From contig JAPEVH010000004.1 in the NCBI GenBank assembly GCA_026645415.1, positions 1-54,046 of the forward strand: a DNA stretch of 54,046 nucleotides, in the 5' to 3' direction. Positions 1-9,247 of this stretch are shown here, piece after piece. Position 1 is the first letter of the stretch; each line of letters opens with the position of its first letter. Both the position numbers and the translations under genes were made by a program. A model generated the notes under the pieces. It was not told where the DNA came from and searched no databases. It worked only from the letters and a program-made list of their open reading frames with translations. Source of the DNA: Candidatus Electronema sp. Its GTDB lineage: Bacteria; Desulfobacterota; Desulfobulbia; Desulfobulbales; Desulfobulbaceae.

Positions 1-1
1 C

Positions 2-295
2 CTAGTCGTGACTCTGGTTGATGGAAGCATTGATGCGGACGTGTTTTATGCTTGGCTCAGACACGAGCTTCTGCCTGAATTACCCGGCAACTCAGTTCTT
101 ATTATGGACAATGCAGCCTTTCACAAACGCGATGACATTCAGGAGGCCATCACTTCATGCGGGCATAAACTCGAATTCATGCCGCCTTATTCTCCTGATC
201 TTAATCCAATTGAGCATAAATGGGCGCAGGCAAAGGCACTCAGAAGAAAACAATATTGTTCTGTTGAGCAACTTTTTCAAGGCGATACTTTATGA
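2..295 (+). mobile_element. IS630-family transposase, C-terminal fragment cut by window edge
   Basis: The frame is open to the left edge, so this is the C-terminal ~97 residues of a longer protein. It contains the end of an IS630/Tc1-type DDE catalytic core: the IMDNAAFHK block carries the second catalytic Asp and the PPYSPDLNPIEHKWA block the final Glu, a signature of this transposase family. The reading frame stops at QGDTL, while the +1 frame continues as ILYDHFMSLQL, which resembles the usual IS630 ending. A late frameshift is therefore possible but not provable here. The element's right end probably lies shortly after 300, since CTATAG near 315 is a plausible TA-flanked end. The left half is outside the window, so whether the copy is active cannot be judged. 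Confidence 0.85.
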
Positions 296-699
296 TCACT
301 TTATGTCGCTACAGCTATAGTCAACCGCCTGCCGGGTGGTGAAACGTGGTTCGCGGGGCATTCTGCACCTCTTTGATGTTGAAGTTCATCATCAAGATTC
401 AGAAACACCATGTTTGACGGGATGGATGCAAAAAAAATGCACAGAAGCCGCATTGCCTGAAAAATGGCAAAACGCGCAATATGCAGCGGTACAGCAAAGC
501 AACAACACCGCATATTGCATATTTCAGCCGCAGAGCTTACTTCTTGCGCTCAATTCACTGCGCAGAAAGCTCTTGACGGCTGGGCGGCTTCAGCTTATCT
601 TTGCATAAGAAAAGGCGACAGATCAGCCTTTTTCATCCCGTCATGCGTCCCCTTTCGCTAAAAAGAGGACAAGCATGATGTTCTGAACCAGCCGCTGCA
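296..699. other. gene-free stretch downstream of the IS630 fragment
   Basis: About 400 bases hold only short overlapping open frames with no recognisable protein features and no good ribosome binding sites. The first 20-30 bases probably include the end of the insertion sequence. I see no RNA gene here apart from the tRNA remnant that follows. Confidence 0.5.
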
Positions 700-743
700 T
701 GGGGTTCAGGGGGCCGGAGGTTCAAATCCTCTCGTTCCGACCA
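700..743 (+). tRNA. tRNA-Pro 3' fragment (anticodon loop to CCA)
   Basis: The stretch reads as the 3' part of a tRNA: a loop ATGGGGT fitting a Pro(GGG) anticodon, a T-arm GGAGG-TTCAAAT-CCTCT, an acceptor 3' strand CGTTCCG, discriminator A and an encoded CCA ending at 743. The matching 5' acceptor strand CGGAACG and a D-arm are absent upstream, and the anticodon stem no longer pairs well. It is therefore a remnant and not a working tRNA. A 3'-terminal tRNA fragment is the usual scar of an integrase-mediated insertion (att site), or could result from deletion associated with the neighbouring insertion sequence. Confidence 0.7.
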
Positions 744-752
744 GTAAATTCA

Positions 753-787
753 AGGAGTTGAGCGGAAACGCTTAACTCCTTTTTTTA
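753..787 (+). terminator. rho-independent terminator
   Basis: A near-perfect stem pairs AGGAGTTGAGCG with CGCTTAACTCCT around a GAAA tetraloop-like turn, followed by a T-rich run. It sits 10 bases after the CCA of the tRNA-Pro remnant, so it probably is that gene's original terminator. Confidence 0.85.
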
Positions 788-934
788 TTTTTTTAGCTGT
801 AGCCCCCATCCTTCCCCCATTTTTTTCTAAAGACGATATCACTGTTGATGGGTATTGATAAAAAGGGTGAGAAAACAGCAGGTCAACAGCAAGATGTCAT
901 TCGCAAGCTCATCAACATATCAAGGAGGAAAAAT

Positions 935-2074
935 ATGAAATCTTCTATTGTTAGCATCTTAGCTTGGTTTATGCCATTTTTTTTGTTCCCATGTATAGGA
1001 CAGGCAGGGGAAGATTGTCCTTCTGCGTCAGAACTGCTCAACTTTCTCAAAACAGAAAGCACCCCTTCTTCGCCCCTTTTGCCGAGTTCGGCGAAAATAG
1101 GAGATGGATTTGTACCAGGAACAGGTGCAAAAGCAGGCACTGTCCGTAATGTGCTGGGAACTGTGCTGGTGTTGCATCAACAGAGTGGCACGGCCTATAA
1201 ATTGAAAACAGGTCTGCCGGTTTTTAATGGTGATACAATCATTACGGCCAAAATGAGTCGATTGACGCTGCTGCTCAGGGATAAAAGTCTGCTGACTCTG
1301 ACACCGCAATCCAAACTCGTGCTTGAACAGTCGCTTTACAATCGCGGTGCAGGCAGTCGTGATACTAGATTGCAGCTTCTACTTGGTCGGCTACGGACAA
1401 TTGTTTCCAAAATGACCGGCGAAAGTACCTATCTAATTAGCACTCCGACTGCTGCCGCTGGAGCGCGGGGTACGGATTTTGCTTTGGCTGTTGCGCCTGC
1501 ACCCAATGCTCCTAGTTCCCTGCTCACCGCTTTAGTAACAGGTGATAGTGGCTCAACAGTAGAATTGAGTAGCATAGATGGTGATTCCGTTATGGTTGGC
1601 CCGTTATCCATAGCAAGCGCAAAGTCATCTTGTCCCGTCTGTCCTGCTGTTCGCGTTGGGCAAGCAGCGAAAAAGACCTTGCAAGGCATTGCTCCAGAAC
1701 TTGAAGCTGCTGCTGCCGCAGATTCCAACGGAGGCTGGACAAAAGATTTTTCTGATGATGCGGATCTATTTGGTGTAGATCGTGCAATAGAGAACGCCCT
1801 TGCGAGAGGCGTAGAACCTGCGACTATCCTTGCCTTCGTGGTTAAGAAAAAGAAGTATCTTCTCTTGCTGACCCTAAAAGCAATGTTCTGTGCTAATATA
1901 ACAAAAGGTCAGATAAAAACTACCGCAGCAGATCTCGGTATTTCTTGGGATGAACTCAGTGAAGCCTTTGAAGAAAGTATGGTTGAGTGCGGCTCAAAAA
2001 TATCTTTACAAGATCGAGATATTCTTGAAATTCCAAACACAGAAGGGGCATTTGTTAGTCCTTCTGCACCATAA
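935..2074 (+). CDS. secreted FecR-domain protein
   Basis: A 379-residue protein. The ATG at 935 is chosen over an upstream TTG (845) because AGGAGG lies 6 bases before it and translation then begins with a typical signal peptide (hydrophobic residues 5-20, likely cleavage after GQA at 24). Residues ~68-200 form a FecR domain: VRNVLGTV, then GLPVFNGDTI, LLLRDKSLLTL and the closing STPTAAAGARGTDFA. FecR domains sense or scaffold at the cell envelope and in such proteins bind or respond to extracytoplasmic ligands. The C-terminal third (~270-379) is not recognised. The stop is 9 bases before a CHASE2 cyclase gene, a common FecR-CHASE2 pairing that suggests the two sense the same periplasmic signal. 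The ligand is unknown. Confidence 0.8.
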   Translation: MKSSIVSILAWFMPFFLFPCIGQAGEDCPSASELLNFLKTESTPSSPLLPSSAKIGDGFVPGTGAKAGTVRNVLGTVLVLHQQSGTAYKLKTGLPVFNGDTIITAKMSRLTLLLRDKSLLTLTPQSKLVLEQSLYNRGAGSRDTRLQLLLGRLRTIVSKMTGESTYLISTPTAAAGARGTDFALAVAPAPNAPSSLLTALVTGDSGSTVELSSIDGDSVMVGPLSIASAKSSCPVCPAVRVGQAAKKTLQGIAPELEAAAAADSNGGWTKDFSDDADLFGVDRAIENALARGVEPATILAFVVKKKKYLLLLTLKAMFCANITKGQIKTTAADLGISWDELSEAFEESMVECGSKISLQDRDILEIPNTEGAFVSPSAP

Positions 2075-2083
2075 GTAAAAAGG

Positions 2084-4492
2084 ATGACCGCGAGTTGGAG
2101 GAAGAAGAGACTTAGCCCAGCACAGAAAGTACGTCTTATTGGCGTAGTCGTATCCTGTTGCCTGATCAGTCTATCTTTCTTCAACCCATCTTTACTCAAG
2201 GATCTGCGACTCAAATCTTTTGACCTACTCCTCCGAAATTTTCCCTCTCCGCTTGCTAATCCACCAGTAGTAATTGTTGATATTGATGCAAAGAGTCTGG
2301 CTAGATACGGCCAGTGGCCTTGGCCTCGTTGGCGAATAGCAGAACTATTCAGCAAAATTGCGGCGGCTCGACCGGCGGTCATTGGTTCGGACATCATTTT
2401 TGGTGAGCCTGACCGCACTGCACCAAAACGTATCATGAAGGACATGCCTACCACGATGCCGCTCAAGGTACGGAAATATCTGGATAGCTTACCTGATCCT
2501 GATCAAATTTTTGCCGATAAACTGGCCGCTAGTTCAGTCCCCATCATTCTTGGTCATCTTTTCATTTATCATGATGTAGAAGCAGGGCAGGGTGGCAAAA
2601 AAAATAAAACTGCTGTTCCTCAACATGGCAGTTTTGCTTTTTTAGACCAGAATCCAGTTTCTTTTTTGCAACGCTTCAATCATGCCGATCTCAACCTGCC
2701 TCTGTTGGAAAAAGAAGCGCATGGTAGTGGTTTTTTCAACATTATCCCTGATGATGATGCGCTTGTTCGTCGATTGCCACTGCTGGCTGCGCTAGAGCAA
2801 CAACCTTGGCCAAGTTTTACTTTTGCGACGTTGCACGCCACAACGACTGTACGTCGTGACCTGCCTCTACTGACTGCCTTTGAACAAGTGCTGCATCCAG
2901 GTTTAGTTTTGGCAGTGCTACAAAATACCTATGCTTTACTACGAGCTTCAGCCCTCTTGACTGGAGAGCCATATCCTAGTCTTGTCCTAGCTATGCTCCA
3001 AGCGGCAACTGGTGATGCCCCGGTTTTTGTAAAGAGCAATGAAAACGGTGTCCGCACAATAAAAGTGGGGCCGTATCAGATACCAGTCTCCCATCAAGGC
3101 GAAATGGTCGTTACCTTCAGTGACCAGTCACCGTATGCTGATTCCTTTCATCCAGAGCGTAAGCTGCCTTATCTCTCTGCGATTGATGTTCTGCACGACG
3201 AATTCGATCCACACCTTCTTCAACAGGCTTATGTGTTAGTTGGCACCTCTGCCCTTGGTCTCTTTGACCTTATTGGTGTTCCAGTAAGTACCGTGTTTCC
3301 TGGGGTGGAGTTTCATGGCCATGCTCTTAACACGATTCTAACCAGTAGCTTTTTGAGTCGGCCTGACTGGCTCATTGGCTTAGAAATTCTCCAGATTGCT
3401 TGTACAGGGCTGCTCCTCACACTACTGCTTCCGCGAATTGGTGCAACAGTTGGTATCCTTCTTGCATTTGCCATTATAGTCATTAACCTTGCCTTCTCCT
3501 TGGCGAGTTTTTGGTTCTTTCATCTCATGGCAGACTTAGTGACACCAACTATTGCTACATTGCTGCTCTTTACCTCATTGACCTTTTTCAACTATTTTTC
3601 TGAAGAGAGAAAGGCAAGGCGACTTCGCTCTACTTTTTCCCAATATCTTGCTCCCGCAGTTGTCGAAGAAATGGTGAAAAATCAGGACAGCTTAGTGCTC
3701 AGTGGTGAAGAACGAGAATTGACAATTCTTTTCTCTGATATCCGGGGTTTCACCAGTATGGCTGAAAAAATGCGGCCTGAAGCACTCTGCACTTTTCTTA
3801 ACGAATATCTGACACCAATGACAGCCGCAATTATGAATCAGCGCGGCACGGTGGATAAATTTATTGGTGACGCAGTGATGGCCTTCTGGAATGCGCCCTT
3901 AACCACAGCTAACCATCCCTACCATGCCTGTGAGTCCGCCTTATCCATGCTGCAAGAGCTTGAACAGCTCAATCGCTCTTGGCTGAAGCGTGGATTGCCT
4001 ACCTTGCATATTGGCATAGGTATTCATTGTGGTTTAGCTCGAGTTGGCAATATGGGATCAAGGCAGCGTTTTGAATACACGGTGATTGGAGATTCCGTCA
4101 ACCTTGCCTCTCGACTGGAAGGACTGACTAAATTCTATGGCGCAGACATTTTGGTCAGTGGAGTAATCTGCGATGCGCTGCACAATGATTTTCTTTTTCG
4201 GCAGGTGGATATAGTACGGGTCTTGGGGAAAACAGAGCCTGTAACAGTCTGTCAACTTCTAGGCAAACGTGGTCAGGAAAACGCGCAAATTGAAAAGGAA
4301 TTGCGCGGCTGGCATGAGGCTTTTGATTATTATAATATAGGAGATTTTAAAGCCGCTGAACAGTTGCTTTGTCACCTAATTGACTGGAAGCCAAACGATA
4401 AACTCTACAGCCTTTACATAAAACGCTGCCAGCAGCTTGCCGCCAATCCTCCTGAGAATTGGGATGGCATCACTGATTTACAGAGTAAATAA
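2084..4492 (+). CDS. CHASE2-domain adenylate cyclase (class III)
   Basis: An 802-residue membrane enzyme likely to make cAMP. One N-terminal TM segment (~18-36) is followed by a large periplasmic CHASE2 sensor (VVIVDIDAKSL, GQWPWPRW, IIFGEPD; to ~400), then a cluster of TM helices (~430-510) and a class III cyclase domain (~545-720). The cyclase keeps the metal-binding Asp residues in FSDIRGF and GDAVMAFW, the Lys of DKFIGD and the Thr of YTVIGDSVN, a pair seen in bacterial adenylate rather than guanylate cyclases. The last ~75 residues look like a short TPR-type helical tail. The CHASE2 domain contains three degenerate tandem copies of a ~28-residue segment (about 2757-3010), where one copy is normal. 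Probably co-transcribed with the FecR gene 9 bases upstream. Confidence 0.9.
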   Translation: MTASWRKKRLSPAQKVRLIGVVVSCCLISLSFFNPSLLKDLRLKSFDLLLRNFPSPLANPPVVIVDIDAKSLARYGQWPWPRWRIAELFSKIAAARPAVIGSDIIFGEPDRTAPKRIMKDMPTTMPLKVRKYLDSLPDPDQIFADKLAASSVPIILGHLFIYHDVEAGQGGKKNKTAVPQHGSFAFLDQNPVSFLQRFNHADLNLPLLEKEAHGSGFFNIIPDDDALVRRLPLLAALEQQPWPSFTFATLHATTTVRRDLPLLTAFEQVLHPGLVLAVLQNTYALLRASALLTGEPYPSLVLAMLQAATGDAPVFVKSNENGVRTIKVGPYQIPVSHQGEMVVTFSDQSPYADSFHPERKLPYLSAIDVLHDEFDPHLLQQAYVLVGTSALGLFDLIGVPVSTVFPGVEFHGHALNTILTSSFLSRPDWLIGLEILQIACTGLLLTLLLPRIGATVGILLAFAIIVINLAFSLASFWFFHLMADLVTPTIATLLLFTSLTFFNYFSEERKARRLRSTFSQYLAPAVVEEMVKNQDSLVLSGEERELTILFSDIRGFTSMAEKMRPEALCTFLNEYLTPMTAAIMNQRGTVDKFIGDAVMAFWNAPLTTANHPYHACESALSMLQELEQLNRSWLKRGLPTLHIGIGIHCGLARVGNMGSRQRFEYTVIGDSVNLASRLEGLTKFYGADILVSGVICDALHNDFLFRQVDIVRVLGKTEPVTVCQLLGKRGQENAQIEKELRGWHEAFDYYNIGDFKAAEQLLCHLIDWKPNDKLYSLYIKRCQQLAANPPENWDGITDLQSK

Positions 4493-4518
4493 AATGATGC
4501 CCTTCAAATCCCTGCCTA

Positions 4519-4977
4519 TCACTTCCTTTCCGCAATCATGCGAATCAAATCCGATTTGCCGATCACGCCAACGAGCTGACCTGCCGCATCTAGCACTGGC
4601 AAGGTATGTACTTTTTTTTCTGCCATTAAGGTTGCTACCTCTTCTAATGGCGTGTCTTGCTGCACAGTGACGGGCTTTTTGGTGCAAATATCTGCTACCG
4701 TAGTTCCAACCATTTTTTTCATCTCCTGCTCCATCTTTTCTGGATCTTCCAAAAAGATAAAGGCATCAAGGATGGCAAAGGATGTTGGAATGTGTAGCTT
4801 TTTATTTTGAAAGATCAGGTCGCTTTCCGTAACCACACCAATGACTGTGCCTGTGCCGTCAACAACCGGTGCTCCACTGATTCGGTTGTCGGTAAAAATG
4901 CGGGCCAGCTCACGTACTGCGGTGTCTAGGCTTACGGCAATAACATTACTGCTCATCAGGTCTTTTGCTGTCAGCAT
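4519..4977 (-). CDS. CBS-domain pair protein
   Basis: A 152-residue cytoplasmic protein made almost entirely of two CBS motifs: residues ~1-60 (AKDLMSSNVIAVSLDTAV, GAPVVDGTGTVIGVVTESDL) and ~90-150 (VADICTKKPVTVQQDTPL, LPVLDAAGQLVGVIGKSDLI). CBS pairs bind adenine nucleotides and act as energy or ligand sensors. The linker is a long helix rich in Glu, Lys and Met. The start has GGAGAAG about 5 bases upstream. It follows the aminotransferase gene by 15 bases on the same strand, so the two form an operon, and it converges on the cyclase gene with 26 bases between stops. The effector target is not evident. Confidence 0.88.
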   Translation of the reverse strand: MLTAKDLMSSNVIAVSLDTAVRELARIFTDNRISGAPVVDGTGTVIGVVTESDLIFQNKKLHIPTSFAILDAFIFLEDPEKMEQEMKKMVGTTVADICTKKPVTVQQDTPLEEVATLMAEKKVHTLPVLDAAGQLVGVIGKSDLIRMIAERK

Positions 4978-4992
4978 TATGCTTCTCCGATC

Positions 4993-6303
4993 TCAGGCTG
5001 AGGCAATATATTGTTGGATAGCTGCAGCAATGGTCTGGAAAATGCGGGTAAACGTCGCTTCATCGCGCTCCAATAACGTAATCCGAAAACCTTGTAAGGT
5101 TGTGGCAAAAGAGGAAAGCGGTACCACACAGATACCTGTTGAACCGAGTAAATAATAGACAAAACGCTTATCCGGTTCTACCTTTGGCCCTTTGACCATT
5201 TTTTCTATGGTCGCCCGTACTTCTTCTTTGACGATTGGTAAGCTCTGTTTTTGGTTCAATAGGCCGTGCTCAAAAACCACACTCATGTAAAAGGCACCGT
5301 TCGTACGATTAACCAACACGCCTTTGACTTTTTTAAGAATATCATAAGCAATATTGGAGTATTTTTCATAGCGGCAGATGCGCTCTTCCAAATAGTTCCG
5401 GTATTCTGGGTGCGTCGTTACCTTGGGTAAAATGAGTTGCGGTAGGGTGGTGGAACAGACTTCCATCATCTTCGCATTCAGAATGGAGCTGACATATTTT
5501 TCAAACATACAGTCGTGATGGCCGTTATAGACTTCCATCCAACCACAGCGTCCACCCGGCCACGGCATTTCTTTAGACACACCCCGCATACAGATGGCAG
5601 GTACTCGTTTGCCAATCACTGTAGCCAACGGAATGGCTTTGGTGCCGTTATAGACCATATTTTGATAGACTTCATCGCAGACAATGAACAGGTCATAGCG
5701 GTCAGCAATATCAACAATACCTCGAAGTATATGTTCAGGATAGACCGCACCAGTAGGATTATCTGGGTTAATGACTAAGATACCAGCAATAGCTGGGTTA
5801 TATTTGACATGATTTTCTAAATCCTCTAAATCCGGGTACCAATATTTATTGGGATCAAGAATATAGGTTATCGGGCTATCGCCAGCATGTGCAGCTTCAG
5901 CCGAAGAATGGGTAGAATAGCTCGGTGTGGGGACGATCACCCTTGCTGTAGGCCGCAACAGACTAAAAACTTTGGAAATGGCATCGCCAAGGCCGTTGAA
6001 GAACAGAATGTCATTTGCTGTGATCTGTGCTCCACCTAAGGCATTGGTTTGGTCAGCAATGAACTGCCGAGTGGAGAGTACACCTCGAGTAGGCGAATAG
6101 CCAAAGCTGGCATTATCTTGAGCTGCTTCCGCCACGATCGCCTTCATCCAACTTGGAATCTGCTCACCTTTAGCTACGGGGTCGCCGATATTCTCCCAGT
6201 TCACCGTCACGCCCAGCTCCTGAAGCTGCTCACCGACGCTCACGATGTTGCGAATCTCATAGGTGAGTTCGCCGGCACCGGAATGGACAATATTGGTTCG
6301 CAT
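4993..6303 (-). CDS. PLP-dependent aminotransferase, class I/II
   Basis: A 436-residue fold-type I aminotransferase. Visible landmarks are the N-terminal IGDP and FGYSPTRG motifs, NPDNPTGAVYP (substrate-binding Asn), FIVCDEVYQNMVY (PLP-ring Asp and Tyr) and the Schiff-base lysine in GVSKEMPWPGGRCGWME. The MPWPGGR context differs from the textbook aspartate aminotransferase SKxxxMTGWRxG, placing it in a separate alanine/aspartate-type subfamily; the substrate is uncertain. The ATG at 6303 is preceded by GGAGAG. It is the first gene of a two-gene unit with the CBS protein, which may modulate it, although that is only a guess from adjacency. Confidence 0.85.
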   Translation of the reverse strand: MRTNIVHSGAGELTYEIRNIVSVGEQLQELGVTVNWENIGDPVAKGEQIPSWMKAIVAEAAQDNASFGYSPTRGVLSTRQFIADQTNALGGAQITANDILFFNGLGDAISKVFSLLRPTARVIVPTPSYSTHSSAEAAHAGDSPITYILDPNKYWYPDLEDLENHVKYNPAIAGILVINPDNPTGAVYPEHILRGIVDIADRYDLFIVCDEVYQNMVYNGTKAIPLATVIGKRVPAICMRGVSKEMPWPGGRCGWMEVYNGHHDCMFEKYVSSILNAKMMEVCSTTLPQLILPKVTTHPEYRNYLEERICRYEKYSNIAYDILKKVKGVLVNRTNGAFYMSVVFEHGLLNQKQSLPIVKEEVRATIEKMVKGPKVEPDKRFVYYLLGSTGICVVPLSSFATTLQGFRITLLERDEATFTRIFQTIAAAIQQYIASA

Positions 6304-6450
6304 GGCCAGTCTCTCTCCTTTGCCGGACTACCCGGCAACGCGTTGCACAATGTTTATTTTGAGAAGGAAGCCGTGCCGCCTGCCTTCTAACTCAATAAAA
6401 GCTCAAGTCTTTACCACAGTCAGAGCGGCCCGTCAACTGAAGGCATAGCT

Positions 6451-7812
6451 CTAATTGTTGTCGATTCCGTATTTCTTAATCTTACTTAACAAAGTTTTAC
6501 GGGTAATCTGAAGACGTTCAGCAGCCCGACTTTTATTGCCACCAGTTTCTTCAAGGGTTCTAAGAATGACCTGCCGCTCGGCTTCTTGCAAACTACCTGG
6601 CGGAACAGCCTGATTTTGCGTGTTCGTATCTAACCAGCGCTGAATCGCCAGCGGTAAACTATCTACATCCAGATAGTCACCGCGTGTCAAAATCACACTG
6701 CGTTCAATGGCATTTTCTAACTCTCGGACATTGCCTGGCCAAGGATAACGGTTTAACACATCCATACATTCTGGGGTAATGCCTCGTACTTCTCGTCTAT
6801 TTCGCCGACTACAGCGGCGAATAAAGAAATCTGTCAGCATAGGGACATCACCGCTTCGCTCTCGTAAGGGTGGCATTTCGAGAGTGACCACATTAAGCCG
6901 ATAATAGAGATCTTCGCGAAAGCGTCCTGCCTCTACTTCAGCTTCTAAATCTCGATTCGTAGCAGTAATAACACGGACATCAACATTAATTACTTCATGG
7001 CCGCCAACCCGTTGCAGCTCATGTTCTTGGAGCACTCGCAGTAATTTAGCCTGCATAGCTGGAGCAGTTTCCCCAATTTCATCGAGAAATAAGGTGCCGT
7101 GTTGCGCTTGGACAAAACAGCCTTCCCGACGGCGGTCAGCACCTGTAAAAGCACCTCTTTCGTGACCGAATAGTTCAGATTCCAACAAATTTTCAGCTAA
7201 GGCAGCACAGTTGACCTTGATAAAAGGGCCTTTGCTGCGCAGACTTTTATAATGCAAGGCCGAGGCAACCAGCTCTTTACCAGTCCCCGATTCACCGCTA
7301 ATCAGCACAGTTGCTTCGGTAGGAGCTACTTGCAAAATCATTTCCCAAAGCGTTTGCATAGGGAATGAAGTTCCAATAATTCTCCCTTCTTGATCAAAAG
7401 GTAAACTCTCTGATAGCTCTACTTCATGAGGCAGTAACCGGTGACTCATGGCTATCTCCGCTGTTTTGCGAAGACGCTCTAAATCTACTGGTTTGGCAAG
7501 ATAATCATGGGCACCGAGTTTAATAGCCTCAACCGCTGTTTCAACAAAGGCATTGGCGGTCAACATTACTACCGGAATAGCCGGATTAATAGCTCGTATT
7601 TTTCGCAAGGCCTCAGTGCCATCCATATTAGTCATGCAGACATCCATTAAGACCAAATCAAATGGGCCACTGCGTACGGCATCGACTGCGGTTAAACCGT
7701 CATCTGCTTCCACCGCCTCCCAGCCCCAACTTGCGAGGACCGAGCGCAACATGTAGCGGTGTGCAGGCTCGTCATCTACAATCAAAACTTTGGCGGCATG
7801 TTTTTTTATCAT
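6451..7812 (-). CDS. sigma-54-dependent response regulator, NtrC family
   Basis: About 453 residues. An N-terminal receiver domain (~10-125; VLIVDDE, phospho-acceptor in DLVLMDVCM, conserved Lys in YLAKP) is followed by an AAA+ sigma-54 activator domain (~150-385) with Walker A GESGTGKE, the sigma-54-contacting GAFTGA loop and Walker B GTLFLDEIGE. It ends in a Fis-type HTH (GGNKSRAAERLQITRKTL). It therefore activates RpoN promoters on phosphorylation. The ATG at 7812 and a GTG 9 bases upstream are both possible starts. No histidine kinase is directly adjacent on this strand; the divergent kinase at 9248 is the nearest candidate partner. Confidence 0.93.
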   Translation of the reverse strand: MIKKHAAKVLIVDDEPAHRYMLRSVLASWGWEAVEADDGLTAVDAVRSGPFDLVLMDVCMTNMDGTEALRKIRAINPAIPVVMLTANAFVETAVEAIKLGAHDYLAKPVDLERLRKTAEIAMSHRLLPHEVELSESLPFDQEGRIIGTSFPMQTLWEMILQVAPTEATVLISGESGTGKELVASALHYKSLRSKGPFIKVNCAALAENLLESELFGHERGAFTGADRRREGCFVQAQHGTLFLDEIGETAPAMQAKLLRVLQEHELQRVGGHEVINVDVRVITATNRDLEAEVEAGRFREDLYYRLNVVTLEMPPLRERSGDVPMLTDFFIRRCSRRNRREVRGITPECMDVLNRYPWPGNVRELENAIERSVILTRGDYLDVDSLPLAIQRWLDTNTQNQAVPPGSLQEAERQVILRTLEETGGNKSRAAERLQITRKTLLSKIKKYGIDNN

Positions 7813-7987
7813 TGCATCCACTCTTTCATTACTCGCATCCTGTCTATCTCCTCCATATTCTCTCCGCAGCAGAATATGGTATGTGGAAAAATAGCTGCTG
7901 TCTATAAAAAAACGGGTTGTTATTCAAAGAACACTCCGCAAAAGTTCATCAGAAAATATCCCAGTTCTACTGCACTCAGAATGTGGT

Positions 7988-9001
7988 CTATCGGTCTCTG
8001 CTCAGAATGTAACCGGCGAGTTGTTGAAGGACAAGAAGGTTTTGTTGTTGCTGCTTCTCTGTAAAACAGCTAAGGGCAGACAATGCCTGTTCAATGTCTG
8101 TTTTTGCGCGCTGCCGACAAAAGGCAAAACTGCCACTTTTTTCGAGGATCGTTTGGACACAAACAAAAGTCTGCCCTTGGCTGCGATCATTTGCGAAATA
8201 ATGGAGCAGCGTTTCTTTATCCTCGCTTGTAGCATGACTGAGCGCATGAATCAGCGGCAGAGTCATTTTGCCTTCAGCAAAGTCATTACCTATTTTTTTG
8301 CCAGTCGTCTGCTCGTCACCTAGATAATCAAGTAGGTCATCAACTACCTGAAAGGCAAGACCAATTTTCTCTCCGTATAAGCGCAATGAGTTAATCTGTT
8401 CCATATCTCCTTGACCATATAGTGCGCCGACAGTACAAGCCGCGCGGATCAAGCCAGCAGTTTTTTTGGCGATAATTGTAAAATATTGTTCTTCAGTGAC
8501 AACAAGATTTTCAGCGTGGCGCATCTGGAGAAATTCACCATCCACCATATCCGCAGTGGCGGTGCAAAAAACATCTAAGGCGTTTTCTCCGGCCAAAGAA
8601 CCAATTAGGCGCATAGAGCGGGCATGAAGCCAGTCACCAGCAAGAAGAGTGGCTGCCGTACCATATTTATGTACCACAGACGCTTTTCCACGACGGATAT
8701 CAGCATGATCAATTATATCATCATGGATAAGTGTGGCGGCATGAAGATATTCAAAAGCCACTGCAAGGAGGCGGAGATTTTGTTCTTCTCCACCACCACA
8801 AAGCTGCGCGCAAACTGTAATCAAAAAATAGCGAAGGCGTTTACCTCCACCCAATAGGGCATATTCAACCACTTCTTGTAACAGAGGATCTTCATCATGC
8901 GTAGCTATCGTAAGATCAGCGCGGATAGCTTTTTCAGCTTGTCCGGCATTTTTAGTAATCAGGGCCAATAAAACAGCAGGTACTGCTGTGGATAACTTCA
9001 T
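7988..9001 (-). CDS. ispB: polyprenyl diphosphate synthase (octaprenyl type)
   Basis: A 337-residue trans-isoprenyl diphosphate synthase that extends farnesyl diphosphate with isopentenyl units to make the quinone side chain. The first aspartate-rich motif is in LIHDDIIDHADIRRG and the second in VVDDLLDYLGD; GGGKRLR precedes them as expected. Length fits IspB/HepT-like enzymes. I place the start at 9001 (MKLSTAV) because AAGGACGAG lies just upstream; an upstream in-frame start would add 9 residues but lacks a ribosome binding site. Chain length cannot be read with certainty from sequence alone. Transcribed divergently from the kinase at 9248. Confidence 0.88.
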   Translation of the reverse strand: MKLSTAVPAVLLALITKNAGQAEKAIRADLTIATHDEDPLLQEVVEYALLGGGKRLRYFLITVCAQLCGGGEEQNLRLLAVAFEYLHAATLIHDDIIDHADIRRGKASVVHKYGTAATLLAGDWLHARSMRLIGSLAGENALDVFCTATADMVDGEFLQMRHAENLVVTEEQYFTIIAKKTAGLIRAACTVGALYGQGDMEQINSLRLYGEKIGLAFQVVDDLLDYLGDEQTTGKKIGNDFAEGKMTLPLIHALSHATSEDKETLLHYFANDRSQGQTFVCVQTILEKSGSFAFCRQRAKTDIEQALSALSCFTEKQQQQNLLVLQQLAGYILSRDR

Positions 9002-9247
9002 TTTTATCTCGTCCTTTGATAGAATCAAACAAAACTTTATATAAACAGAGCGGGTGATTATCTGGGCTAGGTGTTTTATTTATTTGCCGCATCTGTTCGT
9101 GTCCTGGCAAAAAGTTGACACTATGAGCAGCATAGCCGTAGCGTTTTTCGGTTGTCAACCGCAAACTTATGCGGTATTACTGACTTCCTTTGCAGAGTAG
9201 TTCTTATTTTTTATTTTTCCGCAGAATTTTAAGCCTGCTGACAGCTC

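Noticed and set aside
336-661. Small plus-strand frames after the IS fragment
   Set aside because: No ribosome binding sites, overlapping frames and no protein features.
9115-9140. TTGACA in the ispB-kinase gap as a promoter
   Set aside because: No acceptable -10 box is found 16-18 bp downstream; it lies within a small dyad (CTATG/CATAG) of unclear meaning.
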